A stretch of DNA of 40,811 bases from Egibacteraceae bacterium (GCA_040905805.1 JBBDQS010000012.1:1-40811), one strand, 5' to 3'; shown: positions 16,259 to 24,075, counted from the stretch's first letter. Notes: a model not told the origin generated them from the sequence alone. Program-made: numbers and translations.

Positions 16259-17470
16259 ATGCGACGCAACGTGAAGGAACTGATCGTCGAGGCGAAGGAC
16301 GCCTCCGAGCTCATGGTCGATCTGGCCTACGCGGCCGTGTTCTTCGGCGACGACGACCTGGGTCGTGAGGTGCTCCGTCTGGAGGACCGCATGGACGCCG
16401 CGGTGCACGAGCTGCGGGTGATGTGCATGCTCGCCGCCCGCTCACCCGACGACGCGGAGTCGCTGGCCGGGGTGCTCGGCATGGTCAACTCCATGGAGGA
16501 GATCGCCGACGCCGCCGAGGACATCGCGCGCGTGGTCCTGAAGGATCTCGACGTGCCCGGCGAGCTGCGCGACGACCTGCGCCACGCCGAGGAGGTCACA
16601 GCCCGCGTCAAGCTGCGCCCGGACAACCAGCTGGCCAGCCGCGCCCTGCGCGACCTCATGCTGCCGAGCGCGACCGGCATGTGGGTGATCGCGATCCGCC
16701 GCGACGTGGACTACCTGTACGGGCCCTCGGGCGACACCGTGATCGCCGACGGCGACGTCCTGTTCCTGCAGGGCCCGGCCGAAGGGGTGGACCGGGTCCG
16801 CGAGCTCGCCGGTGGGGAGCCGTTCGGTCTGCAGCGGCCGGCGCAGCCCACACGGCTGACCGACCTCGACCGCGCGGTCGACCTCCTGGTCGAGCTGAAG
16901 AACGCCACCGAGGTCGCCGTCGGCCTGGCCTACTCGGCCATCCTGTTCCGCGACCGGGGCCTGGTCGGTGAGGTCTCCACGCTGGAGGACCAGTGCGACG
17001 ACCTCTACTACGAGCTGCAGCGGTGGGTCCTGCGCGCCGCGAGCGGCCTGGACGACTCCGAGCACGGCGAGCTGCGCGGCCTGCTGCAGATCGGCAACTC
17101 CTCCGAGCGCATCGCCGACGCGGCCCAGAACATGACGCGTCTGGTGGAGTCCGACGAGGAGCCCCACCCGGTGGTGGCCGTGGCGCTGCGCGAGGCAGAC
17201 GAGATCGTCGCCGACGCCATGGTCGGCCCCGGCTCGCCCGTCGAGCAGCAAACCCTGCGCGAGCTGTCGCTGGAGACCGAGACCGGCATGTACGTCCTGG
17301 CGATCCAGCGAGGCGGCCGATGGCTGTACCGACCTCGGGGCCGGCGCCAGCTCCAGGCCGGCGATCGCATCCTGGCCACCGGCCCCGAGGAGGGGGTGGC
17401 CCGCCTCCGCGCGCTCCTGGGCGATGTGCGCGACTACGATGCCGAGCAGGAGGACCCCTCCGTTGGGTGA
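16259..17470 (+). CDS. Duplicated PhoU-RCK_C (TrkA_C) regulatory protein
   Basis: A 403-residue soluble protein made of two copies of one module. Residues 1-110 and 203-310 are PhoU-like helical bundles with matching lines (VEAKDASELMVDLAYAA versus VELKNATEVAVGLAYSA; LEDRMDAAVHELRV versus LEDQCDDLYYELQR). Residues about 130-183 and 333-388 are RCK_C/TrkA_C domains (TGMWVIAIRR versus TGMYVLAIQR, then G-D-x-L/I-L/A with G-P-x-E-G-V). RCK_C domains bind small ligands or ions and control channels. The ATG is 1 base after the transporter stop, implying coupled translation and probably a gating complex with it; I recall similar pairings in haloarchaea. Ligand is unknown. Confidence 0.85.
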   Translation: MRRNVKELIVEAKDASELMVDLAYAAVFFGDDDLGREVLRLEDRMDAAVHELRVMCMLAARSPDDAESLAGVLGMVNSMEEIADAAEDIARVVLKDLDVPGELRDDLRHAEEVTARVKLRPDNQLASRALRDLMLPSATGMWVIAIRRDVDYLYGPSGDTVIADGDVLFLQGPAEGVDRVRELAGGEPFGLQRPAQPTRLTDLDRAVDLLVELKNATEVAVGLAYSAILFRDRGLVGEVSTLEDQCDDLYYELQRWVLRAASGLDDSEHGELRGLLQIGNSSERIADAAQNMTRLVESDEEPHPVVAVALREADEIVADAMVGPGSPVEQQTLRELSLETETGMYVLAIQRGGRWLYRPRGRRQLQAGDRILATGPEEGVARLRALLGDVRDYDAEQEDPSVG

Positions 17471-17540
17471 GCCGGCATGTCCCGCACGGATGAGCCGGCG
17501 CCCGAACGGGAAAGCTCCGGGTGCGCAGGAAGGAGCAGAC

Positions 17541-18002
17541 GTGAGCTTGGACCTTGACCCCACGCCCCTGGCGGGCACCACGCTGGCCGCCGGCCAGATG
17601 CTGCCCGACGTGGTGTTCACCGACGCCCGCACCGGGCGCCGATGGCGCCCGTCCCAACTGCGCCAGCGGGCCGCCCAGGTGCTGTGCTTCCTGCACGACG
17701 ACTGCCGGCCCTGCGATGGTGTCCTGGCACGCCTCGACGAGCGCGAGGCGGACCTGCGCTGGTCGGACGCCGAGGTCCGGGCGGTGCGCGCAAGCCCCAC
17801 CGACGGGCCCTTCCCGGTGCTGCTGGACCCGGAGGGGCGGGTCTGTCGTCGGCTCCTCGGCCCCGACGGGCGTCGCCCCACCCTGATCGTGACCGACCGC
17901 TACACCGCGGTGGCGGACGCCTATCCCGCGCCCGAGCACGCCTTTCCCGAGGTCGACACCGTGTTGCGGTCCCTGCGCCTGCTGGCCTGCGACTGCGAGT
18001 AG
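17541..18002 (+). CDS. Thioredoxin-fold redoxin with CxxC motif
   Basis: A 153-residue protein resembling AhpC/TSA-type or thioredoxin-like redoxins. The G-x-x-L-P-D-V-V-F opening (18-26) and LCFLHDDCRPCDG (48-60) put a CRPC pair at C55 and C58, the position of a peroxidatic or disulfide cysteine. A second cysteine pair, C-D-C, lies at the very C-terminus. No signal peptide is visible, so it should be cytoplasmic. GTG 17541 is preceded by AGGAAGGAG at good spacing, which fixes the start. It sits 70 bases after the PhoU-RCK_C gene and before the RimK-RCK_C gene, all on the same strand, so a shared role in that cluster is possible. Its partner is unknown. Confidence 0.7.
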   Translation: MSLDLDPTPLAGTTLAAGQMLPDVVFTDARTGRRWRPSQLRQRAAQVLCFLHDDCRPCDGVLARLDEREADLRWSDAEVRAVRASPTDGPFPVLLDPEGRVCRRLLGPDGRRPTLIVTDRYTAVADAYPAPEHAFPEVDTVLRSLRLLACDCE

Positions 18003-18048
18003 GCGCGGTCGGGGGCGGGGACCGGTCGAGACCCCCGGCACGTCGCGG

Positions 18049-18054
18049 TATACA
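18049..18054 (+). promoter_or_regulatory. Weak -10-like element (TATACA) ahead of the RimK-type gene
   Basis: TATACA in an otherwise GC-rich 86-bp gap, 34 bases before the ATG at 18089. It lacks the final T of the consensus, and no clear -35 is seen. It could be an internal promoter of the cluster. Confidence 0.25.
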
Positions 18055-18088
18055 AGGGAGGCAGACCTCGACGCGAAAACGGTGACGC

Positions 18089-19303
18089 ATGAAGCTGGCG
18101 ATCCTGTCCCGAGCTCCCGAGAGCTACAGCACGCGGCGGCTGAAGGCCGCCGCACACGAACGTGGGCACAAGGTGCGGGTGCTGAACACCCTGCGGTTCG
18201 CGATCGACCTCACCGGCGACGAGCCCGATCTCCAGTACCGCGGGAAGTCGTTGTCGCACTACGACGCGGTCCTGCCCCGCATCGGCGCGTCCATCACGTT
18301 CTTCGGCATGGCCGTGGTCCGCCAGTTCGAGCAGATGGATGTCTACACCCCCACCACCGCGGCGGGGATCGCCAACTCGCGCGACAAGCTGCGCGCCATC
18401 CAGATCCTGTCGCGCCACGACGTCAGCATGCCGGCGACCGCCTTCGTGCGCGACCGCGCCGACGTGCTGCCCGCGGTGGAACGCGTCGGTGGCGCACCGG
18501 TGGTCATCAAGCTGCTGGAGGGCACCCAGGGCATCGGGGTGATCCTCGCGCCGGACAAGAAGGTCGCCGAAGCGGTCATCGAGACGCTCCAGAGCACCAA
18601 GCAGAACGTGCTCATCCAGCGCTTCATCGCCGAGAGCAGGGGCAAGGACCTGCGCGCCTTCGTGGTCGGTGACCGCGTCGTGGCGGCGATGCGACGCAGC
18701 GCGCAGGGCGACGAGTTCCGCTCCAACGTGCACCGGGGCGGCTCGACGGAGATCGTCGAGCTGGACGAGGCCTACCGCACGGTGGCGGTCAAGGCGGCAC
18801 AGATCATGGGCCTCAAGGTCGCCGGTGTCGACATGCTCGAAGGCGCGGACGGCCCGCTGGTGATGGAGGTCAACTCCTCACCGGGCCTGGAGGGCATCGA
18901 GACCGCCACCGAGCTCGACATCGCCGGTGCTATCATCGACTACATCGCCAACCAGGTGGCGTTCCCCGAGTTGGACGTGCGCCAGCGGCTCACCGTCAGC
19001 GCCGGCTACGGCGTGGCCGAGCTGCTCGTCCGGGAGGGCGCCGACATCCTGGGCAAGACCATCGCCGAGTCGGGCCTGCGGGAACGGGACGTCACGGTCC
19101 TGAACCTCACCCGCGACACCCGCGTGATCCCCAACCCCAAGGGGAGCCGCGAGCTGGAGGTCGGCGATCGTCTGCTGTGCTTCGGCAAGCTGGAGGCCAT
19201 GCGTGACCTCGTCCCCGCCCGTCGGCGCAAGCGTGCCCGACCCAAGGTCCAACCGCTGCCCGACGACCCCATGCTCGGCGAGGACGACGAAGCCGGCGCG
19301 TGA
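18089..19303 (+). CDS. RimK-type ATP-grasp ligase fused to an RCK_C (TrkA_C) domain
   Basis: A 404-residue protein. Residues 1-95 are the RimK N-domain (MKLAILSRAPESYSTRRLK). The ATP-grasp domain (about 96-290) has VVIKLLEGTQGIGV (138-151; K141), RAFVVGDRVVAAMRR (189-203), AGVDML and PLVMEVNSSPG (256-266; E260 and N262 for Mg2+). RimK relatives add glutamate or other amino acids to proteins or cofactors. Residues about 300-373 are an RCK_C domain (LTVSAGYGVAELLV, LGKTIAESGLRERDVTVLNL, LEVGDRLLCFG), followed by a basic then acidic tail. RCK_C normally gates K+ transport, so this ligase may be ligand- or ion-controlled. The substrate is unknown; true S6 modification is not assured. Confidence 0.85.
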   Translation: MKLAILSRAPESYSTRRLKAAAHERGHKVRVLNTLRFAIDLTGDEPDLQYRGKSLSHYDAVLPRIGASITFFGMAVVRQFEQMDVYTPTTAAGIANSRDKLRAIQILSRHDVSMPATAFVRDRADVLPAVERVGGAPVVIKLLEGTQGIGVILAPDKKVAEAVIETLQSTKQNVLIQRFIAESRGKDLRAFVVGDRVVAAMRRSAQGDEFRSNVHRGGSTEIVELDEAYRTVAVKAAQIMGLKVAGVDMLEGADGPLVMEVNSSPGLEGIETATELDIAGAIIDYIANQVAFPELDVRQRLTVSAGYGVAELLVREGADILGKTIAESGLRERDVTVLNLTRDTRVIPNPKGSRELEVGDRLLCFGKLEAMRDLVPARRRKRARPKVQPLPDDPMLGEDDEAGA

Positions 19304-20093
19304 CGGCCTCGTCGCTGCCGGTGCCCGACCCCGGAGCCGGCGCGGGCGGTGGGCGGCGCTGACCGCCGTGGTGGTCCTGACCGCCTGCGGGGCGGGCGAA
19401 AGGCCGGCGGCCGGCGACCCCACGCGCCTCACGGTCTTCGCCGCGGCGTCGCTGACCGACGCGTTCGCCGAGCTCGCCGACGCCTTCGCGGCTGACCACC
19501 CCGGCGTCCGGGTCGACGTCAACGCCGCCGGCAGCCAGACCCTGGCCCACCAGATCAACCAGGGCGCGCCCGCTGACGTCTTCGCCTCGTCCGCGGCCGA
19601 GCAGATGGCCGTCGTCGAGGAGGCGGGCAACCTCGCCGCGCAACCCCGGGTGTTCGCCGCCAACCGCCTGGCCATCGCGGTCGAGGAGGGCAACCCGCGG
19701 GGGGTTCGGGGTCTGGCCGACCTCGCCGACCCCGACCTCGTGGTCGCGCTGCCCGGCGAACAGGTGCCGGCCGGGGCCCACGCCCGCCGCGTGCTCGACG
19801 CCGCCGGGGTCACGGTGGAACCCGCGACGCTGGAAGCCGACGTGCGCACTGCTCTGGGGCGGGTCGTGCTCGGCGAGGCCGACGCCAGCGTGGTGTACGC
19901 CAGCGACGTCGTCGCGGCGGACGGCCGGGTCGACGGGGTGGCCATCCCCGAAGGCGCCAACGTCACCGTCGCCTACCCCATCGCGGCGCTGGCCGGTCCG
20001 GCCGATCCCGCCGACGCGCGTGCCTTCGTCGCGTTCGTCCTCGGCGAGGAGGGGCAGGCCATCCTCGCCCGGCACGGGCTGCGGGCACCGTGA
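19203..20093 (+). CDS. modA: Molybdate ABC transporter, lipoprotein binding component
   Basis: A periplasmic-type binding protein for molybdate or tungstate. After a basic stretch, AALTAVVVLTAC is a lipoprotein signal with lipobox LTAC. The mature part begins LTVFAAASLTDAFAELADAF, the ModA hallmark, with NAAGSQTLAHQINQGAPADVFASSA for oxyanion contacts, and VYASDV later. The 3' end overlaps modB by 4 bases. The start is uncertain: only ATG 19203 and GTG 19233 are in frame ahead of the signal peptide, and both lie inside the 3' end of the RimK-type gene, giving an unusually long N-region. The overlap of about 70-100 bases suggests translational coupling with the RimK-type gene. Confidence 0.85.
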   Translation: MTSSPPVGASVPDPRSNRCPTTPCSARTTKPARDGLVAAGARPRSRRGRWAALTAVVVLTACGAGERPAAGDPTRLTVFAAASLTDAFAELADAFAADHPGVRVDVNAAGSQTLAHQINQGAPADVFASSAAEQMAVVEEAGNLAAQPRVFAANRLAIAVEEGNPRGVRGLADLADPDLVVALPGEQVPAGAHARRVLDAAGVTVEPATLEADVRTALGRVVLGEADASVVYASDVVAADGRVDGVAIPEGANVTVAYPIAALAGPADPADARAFVAFVLGEEGQAILARHGLRAP

Positions 20094-20905
20094 GACGCGA
20101 TCGGCCGCCGGACGCCGACCACCGGCAGGGTGGCCTGCCCGCCCCGGTGCTGGCGCTCGGCATGGTCGGCCTGGCCCTCCTGCTGCTGCCCCTGGCGGGG
20201 CTGGTCGCCGGCACCCCGTGGCGCCAGGCGGGTGCGCTGCTTGGCGATCCCGCCGTCGGCGCCGCACTGCGCGTCTCGCTCATGTCCTCCCTCGCCGCGC
20301 TGGCGCTGGCCACCGTGCTGGGGTTGCCGCTGGCGCTGCTGTTCGCCCGCTACGACTTCCCGGGCAAGCGCATCCTGCGCGCCCTGGCGGTGCTGCCGAT
20401 GGTGCTGCCCCCCGTCGTCGGCGGGGTGGGCCTCCTGCTCGCGTTCGGTCGCCGCGGGCTGGTCGGACGCCCGCTGGAGGCCCTGACCGGTGTCACCATC
20501 CCCTTCACCGGCGCCGCGGTGGTGCTCGCGGCGACGTTCGTGGCCATGCCGTTCCTGGTCGTCAGCGTGGAGTCCGGGCTGCGGATGCTGGACCGCCGCT
20601 ACGAGGATGCCGCCGCCACGCTGGGCGCCAGCCGGTGGACGACGTTCCGGCGCGTGACCGTGCCCCTGCTGCTGCCGTCGCTTTCGGCGGGCATGGCCCT
20701 GTGCTGGGCCCGCGCCCTCGGGGAGTTCGGGGCGACGATCACCTTCGCCGGCAACCTGCCGGGTCGGACCCAGACCATGCCCCTGGCGGTCTACCTGGAG
20801 CTGGGCCGCAACCCCGAGGCGGCGTACCTGCTGAGCCTGGTCCTCCTGGCTGTGTCGGTGCTGGTGCTCGTAGCGCTGCGCGACCGGTTCCTGGGTGGCT
20901 CATGA
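20090..20905 (+). CDS. modB: Molybdate ABC transporter permease
   Basis: A 271-residue inner-membrane permease with about six helices. The coupling motif is E-D-A-A-A-T-L-G-A-S-R-W-T-T-F-R (the EAA loop), followed by VTVPLLLPSLSAGMALCWARALGEFGATITFAGN, whose end is highly conserved in ModB. GTG 20090 overlaps the modA stop, and the modB stop overlaps the modC ATG, each by 4 bases, so the three form a translationally coupled operon. No ModE-type operator was recognised. Confidence 0.92.
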   Translation: MRRDRPPDADHRQGGLPAPVLALGMVGLALLLLPLAGLVAGTPWRQAGALLGDPAVGAALRVSLMSSLAALALATVLGLPLALLFARYDFPGKRILRALAVLPMVLPPVVGGVGLLLAFGRRGLVGRPLEALTGVTIPFTGAAVVLAATFVAMPFLVVSVESGLRMLDRRYEDAAATLGASRWTTFRRVTVPLLLPSLSAGMALCWARALGEFGATITFAGNLPGRTQTMPLAVYLELGRNPEAAYLLSLVLLAVSVLVLVALRDRFLGGS

Positions 20906-21954
20906 GCCTTTACGCCCGCGTCGCGCTGGCCCATGGCGACCTGCGCCTGGACGTCACCATCGCCGTGGCCGCCGGTGAGGTCGTCGCCGTCCTGGGCCCC
21001 AACGGGGCCGGCAAGACCAGCCTCCTGCGGGCCCTGGCCGGACTCCTGCCGCTTGCCGACGGACGGGTGGTCCTCGACGGGCGGACGCTCGAGGACCCCG
21101 CCGCGAACGTCCGCGAACCCGCCGCGCGCCGCGCCGTCGGCATGGTCTTCCAGGACCAGGTGTTGTTCCCCCACCTGTCCGTGATCGACAACGTGGCCTT
21201 CGGGCTGCGCTGCCGCGGGGCGGGCAGGATCCAGTCGCGCTCCGCCGCCGCGGCCTGGCTGCAGCGTGTGGGATTGTCCGCCCAGGCCGGTCACCGACCG
21301 CGGGCCCTGTCCGGAGGGCAGGCGCAGCGGGTGGCGCTGGCCCGCGCGCTAGCCAGCGCCCCGGACCTGTTGCTGCTCGACGAGCCGATGGCCGCCCTGG
21401 ACGTCGAGGCCCGCCAGACGGTGCGCCGCGAGCTACAGGCCCACCTGGACGCGTTCGCCGGTCCGTGCCTGCTGGTCACCCACGAGCCGCTGGAGGCACT
21501 GGCGCTGGCCGACCGGTTGGTGATCCTGGAGGGCGGCACGGTCGTGCAGGACGGCCCCGCCGCCGACGTCGCCCGGCGACCGCGTTCGGACTGGGTGGCA
21601 CGCCTGGTCGGCCTCAACCTCTACCGCGGTGTCGCGGCCGGCCACGACATCACCCTGACCGAGGGTGCGCGCCTGCACAGCGCGGACGCCGGCGACGGCG
21701 ACGTCTTCGCGGTCGTGCACCCCCGCGCGGTGGCGCTGCACGTGGCACCACCGAGCGGCAGCCCCCGCAACACCTGGCAGGGCACCGTCGCCGCGATCGA
21801 CCTGCACCGCGACCACGTCCGGGTGCACATCACGGGACCGCTGCCGATCGTGGCGCAGATCACCCCCGGCAGCCTCGCCGAGCTCTCCCTGCGTGAGGGG
21901 GTCGCGGCCTGGGTGTCGGTCAAGGCTTCCGAGGTGGAGCTGTTCCCTCGCTGA
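20902..21954 (+). CDS. modC: Molybdate ABC transporter ATP-binding protein with MOBE domain
   Basis: A 350-residue ATPase driving molybdate import. Walker A GPNGAGKTS lies at about residues 33-41, the Q-loop in FQDQVLFPHLS, the ABC signature in LSGGQAQRVALARAL, Walker B in LLLLDEPMAALD and the H-loop in LVTHEPLEAL. Residues about 285-348 form one MOBE/TOBE-like oxyanion-binding domain (NTWQGTVAAIDLHRDHVRV). It ends the modABC operon and is convergent with the PPOX-fold gene. Confidence 0.92.
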   Translation: MSLYARVALAHGDLRLDVTIAVAAGEVVAVLGPNGAGKTSLLRALAGLLPLADGRVVLDGRTLEDPAANVREPAARRAVGMVFQDQVLFPHLSVIDNVAFGLRCRGAGRIQSRSAAAAWLQRVGLSAQAGHRPRALSGGQAQRVALARALASAPDLLLLDEPMAALDVEARQTVRRELQAHLDAFAGPCLLVTHEPLEALALADRLVILEGGTVVQDGPAADVARRPRSDWVARLVGLNLYRGVAAGHDITLTEGARLHSADAGDGDVFAVVHPRAVALHVAPPSGSPRNTWQGTVAAIDLHRDHVRVHITGPLPIVAQITPGSLAELSLREGVAAWVSVKASEVELFPR

Positions 21955-21971
21955 CCCCCGCCCCGCGGGGG
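21955..21971. terminator. GC-only hairpin between convergent modC and PPOX-fold gene
   Basis: A C5-G / G5 symmetrical element starting directly after the modC stop, in a 28-bp convergent gap. It could end transcription from both sides. No T-tract follows. Confidence 0.35.
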
Positions 21972-21982
21972 CGCCGAGACGG

Positions 21983-22546
21983 TCAGCCCTCGGCGCGGTC
22001 GGGGGCGGGGTAGGCGGGCAGCCCGTCGATGCTGGACGCATTGCGCTCGGCCCGGTAGGCCACCAGACCGTCGGGTCCCTTCTTCTCGCTCCACCGGTCG
22101 AGCACGTCGCGGGGGCCCTGAACCTCCAAGAGGGGCACGCCGTACCCGCAGGACGACGAGATGCGCGTCACCGCCACGCGGATGTAGGCGCGGGCGCCGA
22201 CGTGCGGCGGGAAGCGCTGGTCGAGCGTCGCGTACGCCGGCTCGTCGGGCAGCACCACCTGGCCGCGGCCGTGGAGCCGCACGATGCGCGGGGGACCCGA
22301 GAACGCGCAGGCCATCAGCACGATGCGCCCGTTGTCGCGCAGGTGCGCAATGGTCTCCGAGCCGCTGCCGGTGAGATCCTGGTAGGCGACCTCGTGCGCA
22401 CCGAGCACCCGTAGGGTGTCCATGCCCTTCGGCGACACGTTCACGTGCCCGTCGAGCGCTCCCGGCGCAGTCGCGACGAAGAACACCGGCTGCGCCTCGA
22501 GCCACGCGCCCAGCTTCGGGTCGATGCGATCGATCTGCTCGGCCAT
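21983..22546 (-). CDS. Pyridoxamine 5'-phosphate oxidase-fold flavoprotein
   Basis: A 187-residue split-barrel protein of the PPOX family. HVNVSPKGMDTLRVL (residues about 39-53) and SETIAHLRDNGRIVLMACAF, PRIVRLHGRGQVV are the usual FMN/F420-binding strands. Enzymes of this kind reduce or oxidise small molecules with FMN or F420; which one is not clear here. ATG 22546 is preceded by GGGGG at short distance. The gene is divergent from the DUF2993 gene and convergent with modC. Not close enough to true PdxH by motif to propose vitamin B6 synthesis. Confidence 0.75.
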   Translation of the reverse strand: MAEQIDRIDPKLGAWLEAQPVFFVATAPGALDGHVNVSPKGMDTLRVLGAHEVAYQDLTGSGSETIAHLRDNGRIVLMACAFSGPPRIVRLHGRGQVVLPDEPAYATLDQRFPPHVGARAYIRVAVTRISSSCGYGVPLLEVQGPRDVLDRWSEKKGPDGLVAYRAERNASSIDGLPAYPAPDRAEG

Positions 22547-22638
22547 CCCCCGCACGCTACCGCGTCGCCGGCGACATGCCCATGGCGCGCAGGGAGCGCC
22601 TGTCCATCCGACAACGTCCCGCCCCCGTTGCATCAGAA

Positions 22639-22644
22639 TAGGCT
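22639..22644 (+). promoter_or_regulatory. Candidate -10 element (TAGGCT) for the DUF2993 gene
   Basis: TAGGCT 23 bases ahead of ATG 22668; a CCGGAGG at 22655-22661 is a convincing ribosome-binding site between them. The -35 is not recognisable. Confidence 0.35.
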
Positions 22645-22667
22645 TGCCGACCTACCGGAGGTCATCC

Positions 22668-23270
22668 ATGAAGAAGGTCCTGTTCGGTCTCGTGGTGCTG
22701 CTCGCCGTGGCGGCGCTGGCCGTGGAGCTGGTCGCTCCGCAGCTGGCGAGCGCCCGCATCGAGGAGCGGGTCCAGGAGCAGACCGCGGGCGCGCTGGGCG
22801 TGTCCGCGCGGGTCGGTCCGTTCCCGGTGGTCACCCGGCTGCTCGCCACCAACGAGGTGCCGCGCCTGAGCGTCACCATCGACGAGGTCGTCGGGCAACA
22901 GCTGCCGGTGGCGGCGGTGCGCTTCGAGCTCGAGGGCGTGTCGCTGGACCGCGACGCCCTGTTGGGCGGGCAGGTGCGGGTGCGCGCCATCGACCGCGGG
23001 CGGGTCACCGCCGTGCTGGACCCCAACGTGCTGACCGACGCCCTCGGCGTGCCCGTGCGGATCGAGGACGGCCAACTCGTGGTGGAGATCGCCGGCACCC
23101 GGCGCACGCTGCCCTTGGACGTGCAGGGCGGCGCCGTGCGCCTGCCCGCCGGCTTGCCCGACATCGCACTGCCCGACATCCTGCCGTGCGCCCCCGACGA
23201 GACGGCCACAGGCGGTGACCGCATCGAGCTGTCCTGCACCATCGACGTGCCGCCGCCCTTCCTGCAGTAG
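22668..23270 (+). CDS. DUF2993 (LmeA-like) exported or membrane-anchored protein
   Basis: A 200-residue protein with an N-terminal signal or anchor helix (residues 3-24, VLFGLVVLLAVAALAVELVAP). The rest follows the DUF2993 pattern: A-S-A-R-I-E-E-R-V near residue 28, a G-P-F-P-V-V-T-R-L-L segment at about 51-60, V-S-L-D near 88 and a C-terminal cysteine pair (C in LPCAP and C in LSCTI) that could form a disulfide outside the cell. DUF2993 includes LmeA, a periplasmic mannan-chain factor in mycobacteria; whether this protein shares that role is unknown. Strong ribosome-binding site 7 bases ahead of the ATG. Confidence 0.75.
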   Translation: MKKVLFGLVVLLAVAALAVELVAPQLASARIEERVQEQTAGALGVSARVGPFPVVTRLLATNEVPRLSVTIDEVVGQQLPVAAVRFELEGVSLDRDALLGGQVRVRAIDRGRVTAVLDPNVLTDALGVPVRIEDGQLVVEIAGTRRTLPLDVQGGAVRLPAGLPDIALPDILPCAPDETATGGDRIELSCTIDVPPPFLQ

Positions 23271-23283
23271 CGCGCCGGAGCGG

Positions 23284-23946
23284 CTAGATCCAACCCCGCT
23301 CGGCGGCGATGCGGGCCGCATCGAACCGGTTCCTGGCGCCGACCTTGGCCATGGCCGTGGACAGGTAGTTGCGAACCGTGCCCGCCGCGAGGGAGACCTG
23401 CTCGGCGATGGCCGCCACCGGCCCCCCCTGCATGGTGAGCCGGAGCACCTGCGCCTCCCTGGGGGTCAAAGGGGACTGCGGCACGGTCAGGGCGCGGGCG
23501 GCGACCTCCGGGTCGATGTAGCGGTTGCCCATCTGCACGTCACGCAGGATGCTGACGAGGCGCTCGGCCGGCGTGGTCTTGGGGACGAACCCCTGCACCC
23601 CCGCCTGCAGGGCGCGGCGCAGCACCGCGGGGCGTGCCTGACGGGTCACGATGACGATCGGCACGTCCATGCGCGCGCGGATGTCCGCAGCGGCCTCGAT
23701 GCCGTCCCTGCCCGGCATGAGCACATCGAGCACCACGATGTCGGGCCGGTGCTCCAGGGCCTGTGCCACGGCGCAATCGCCGTTGCCGACCGCGGCCACG
23801 ACCTCGACGTCCGCCTCCTGCTCGAGCAGGGCGACGAACGCCCCCCGAAACAGGTCCTCCTCGTCCGCCAGCACGATTCTCACGGCGGGGGAAGGTGGCG
23901 TCGCCCGCGTGCGCTCCAACAGAACATGGTCATCGTTGTCTCCCAT
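23284..23946 (-). CDS. NarL/LuxR-family response regulator (orphan)
   Basis: A 220-residue two-domain regulator. The receiver domain (about 22-140) has the acidic pair in VLADEEDLF, the phospho-acceptor D74 in IVVLDVLMPGRDG, the Thr in IVTRQA and Lys in FVPKTT. The C-terminal LuxR-type HTH (about 153-213) has LTPREAQVLRLTMQGGPVAAIA and AAGTVRNYLSTAMAKVGARNR. It should bind DNA after phosphorylation. No histidine kinase is adjacent on either side. ATG 23946 adds about 20 residues before the receiver; GTG 23883 is an alternative nearer the domain edge. It faces the lipoprotein gene across 129 bp containing a -10-like box and a palindrome, consistent with control of itself and that neighbour. 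Confidence 0.9.
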   Translation of the reverse strand: MGDNDDHVLLERTRATPPSPAVRIVLADEEDLFRGAFVALLEQEADVEVVAAVGNGDCAVAQALEHRPDIVVLDVLMPGRDGIEAAADIRARMDVPIVIVTRQARPAVLRRALQAGVQGFVPKTTPAERLVSILRDVQMGNRYIDPEVAARALTVPQSPLTPREAQVLRLTMQGGPVAAIAEQVSLAAGTVRNYLSTAMAKVGARNRFDAARIAAERGWI

Positions 23947-23953
23947 GAGAACT

Positions 23954-23963
23954 ACACCGGTGT
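23954..23963. promoter_or_regulatory. Perfect 10-bp palindrome just inside the response-regulator promoter
   Basis: The symmetric ACACCGGTGT lies between the TATACT box (23966-23971) and the start codon, where a bound regulator would block transcription. A half-site symmetry of this size suits a NarL-type dimer. This is inference from position. Confidence 0.35.
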
Positions 23964-23965
23964 GC

Positions 23966-23971
23966 AGTATA
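23966..23971 (-). promoter_or_regulatory. Candidate -10 element (TATACT) for the response regulator
   Basis: TATACT on the minus strand, one base from the TATAAT consensus and rare in such GC-rich sequence, 19 bases ahead of the ATG at 23946. A TTCGCG is at roughly -35 spacing but is weak. Confidence 0.5.
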
Positions 23972-24075
23972 CGGGGGGGCCTGCGCGCGCGAACCCGTAC
24001 GCTGTGGTGGTGACCTCGATCGAGGGTCGGCGCCGTCCGTGGCGCCGCCGAGCCGTCCTGGGAGGGCCGCTGCGC

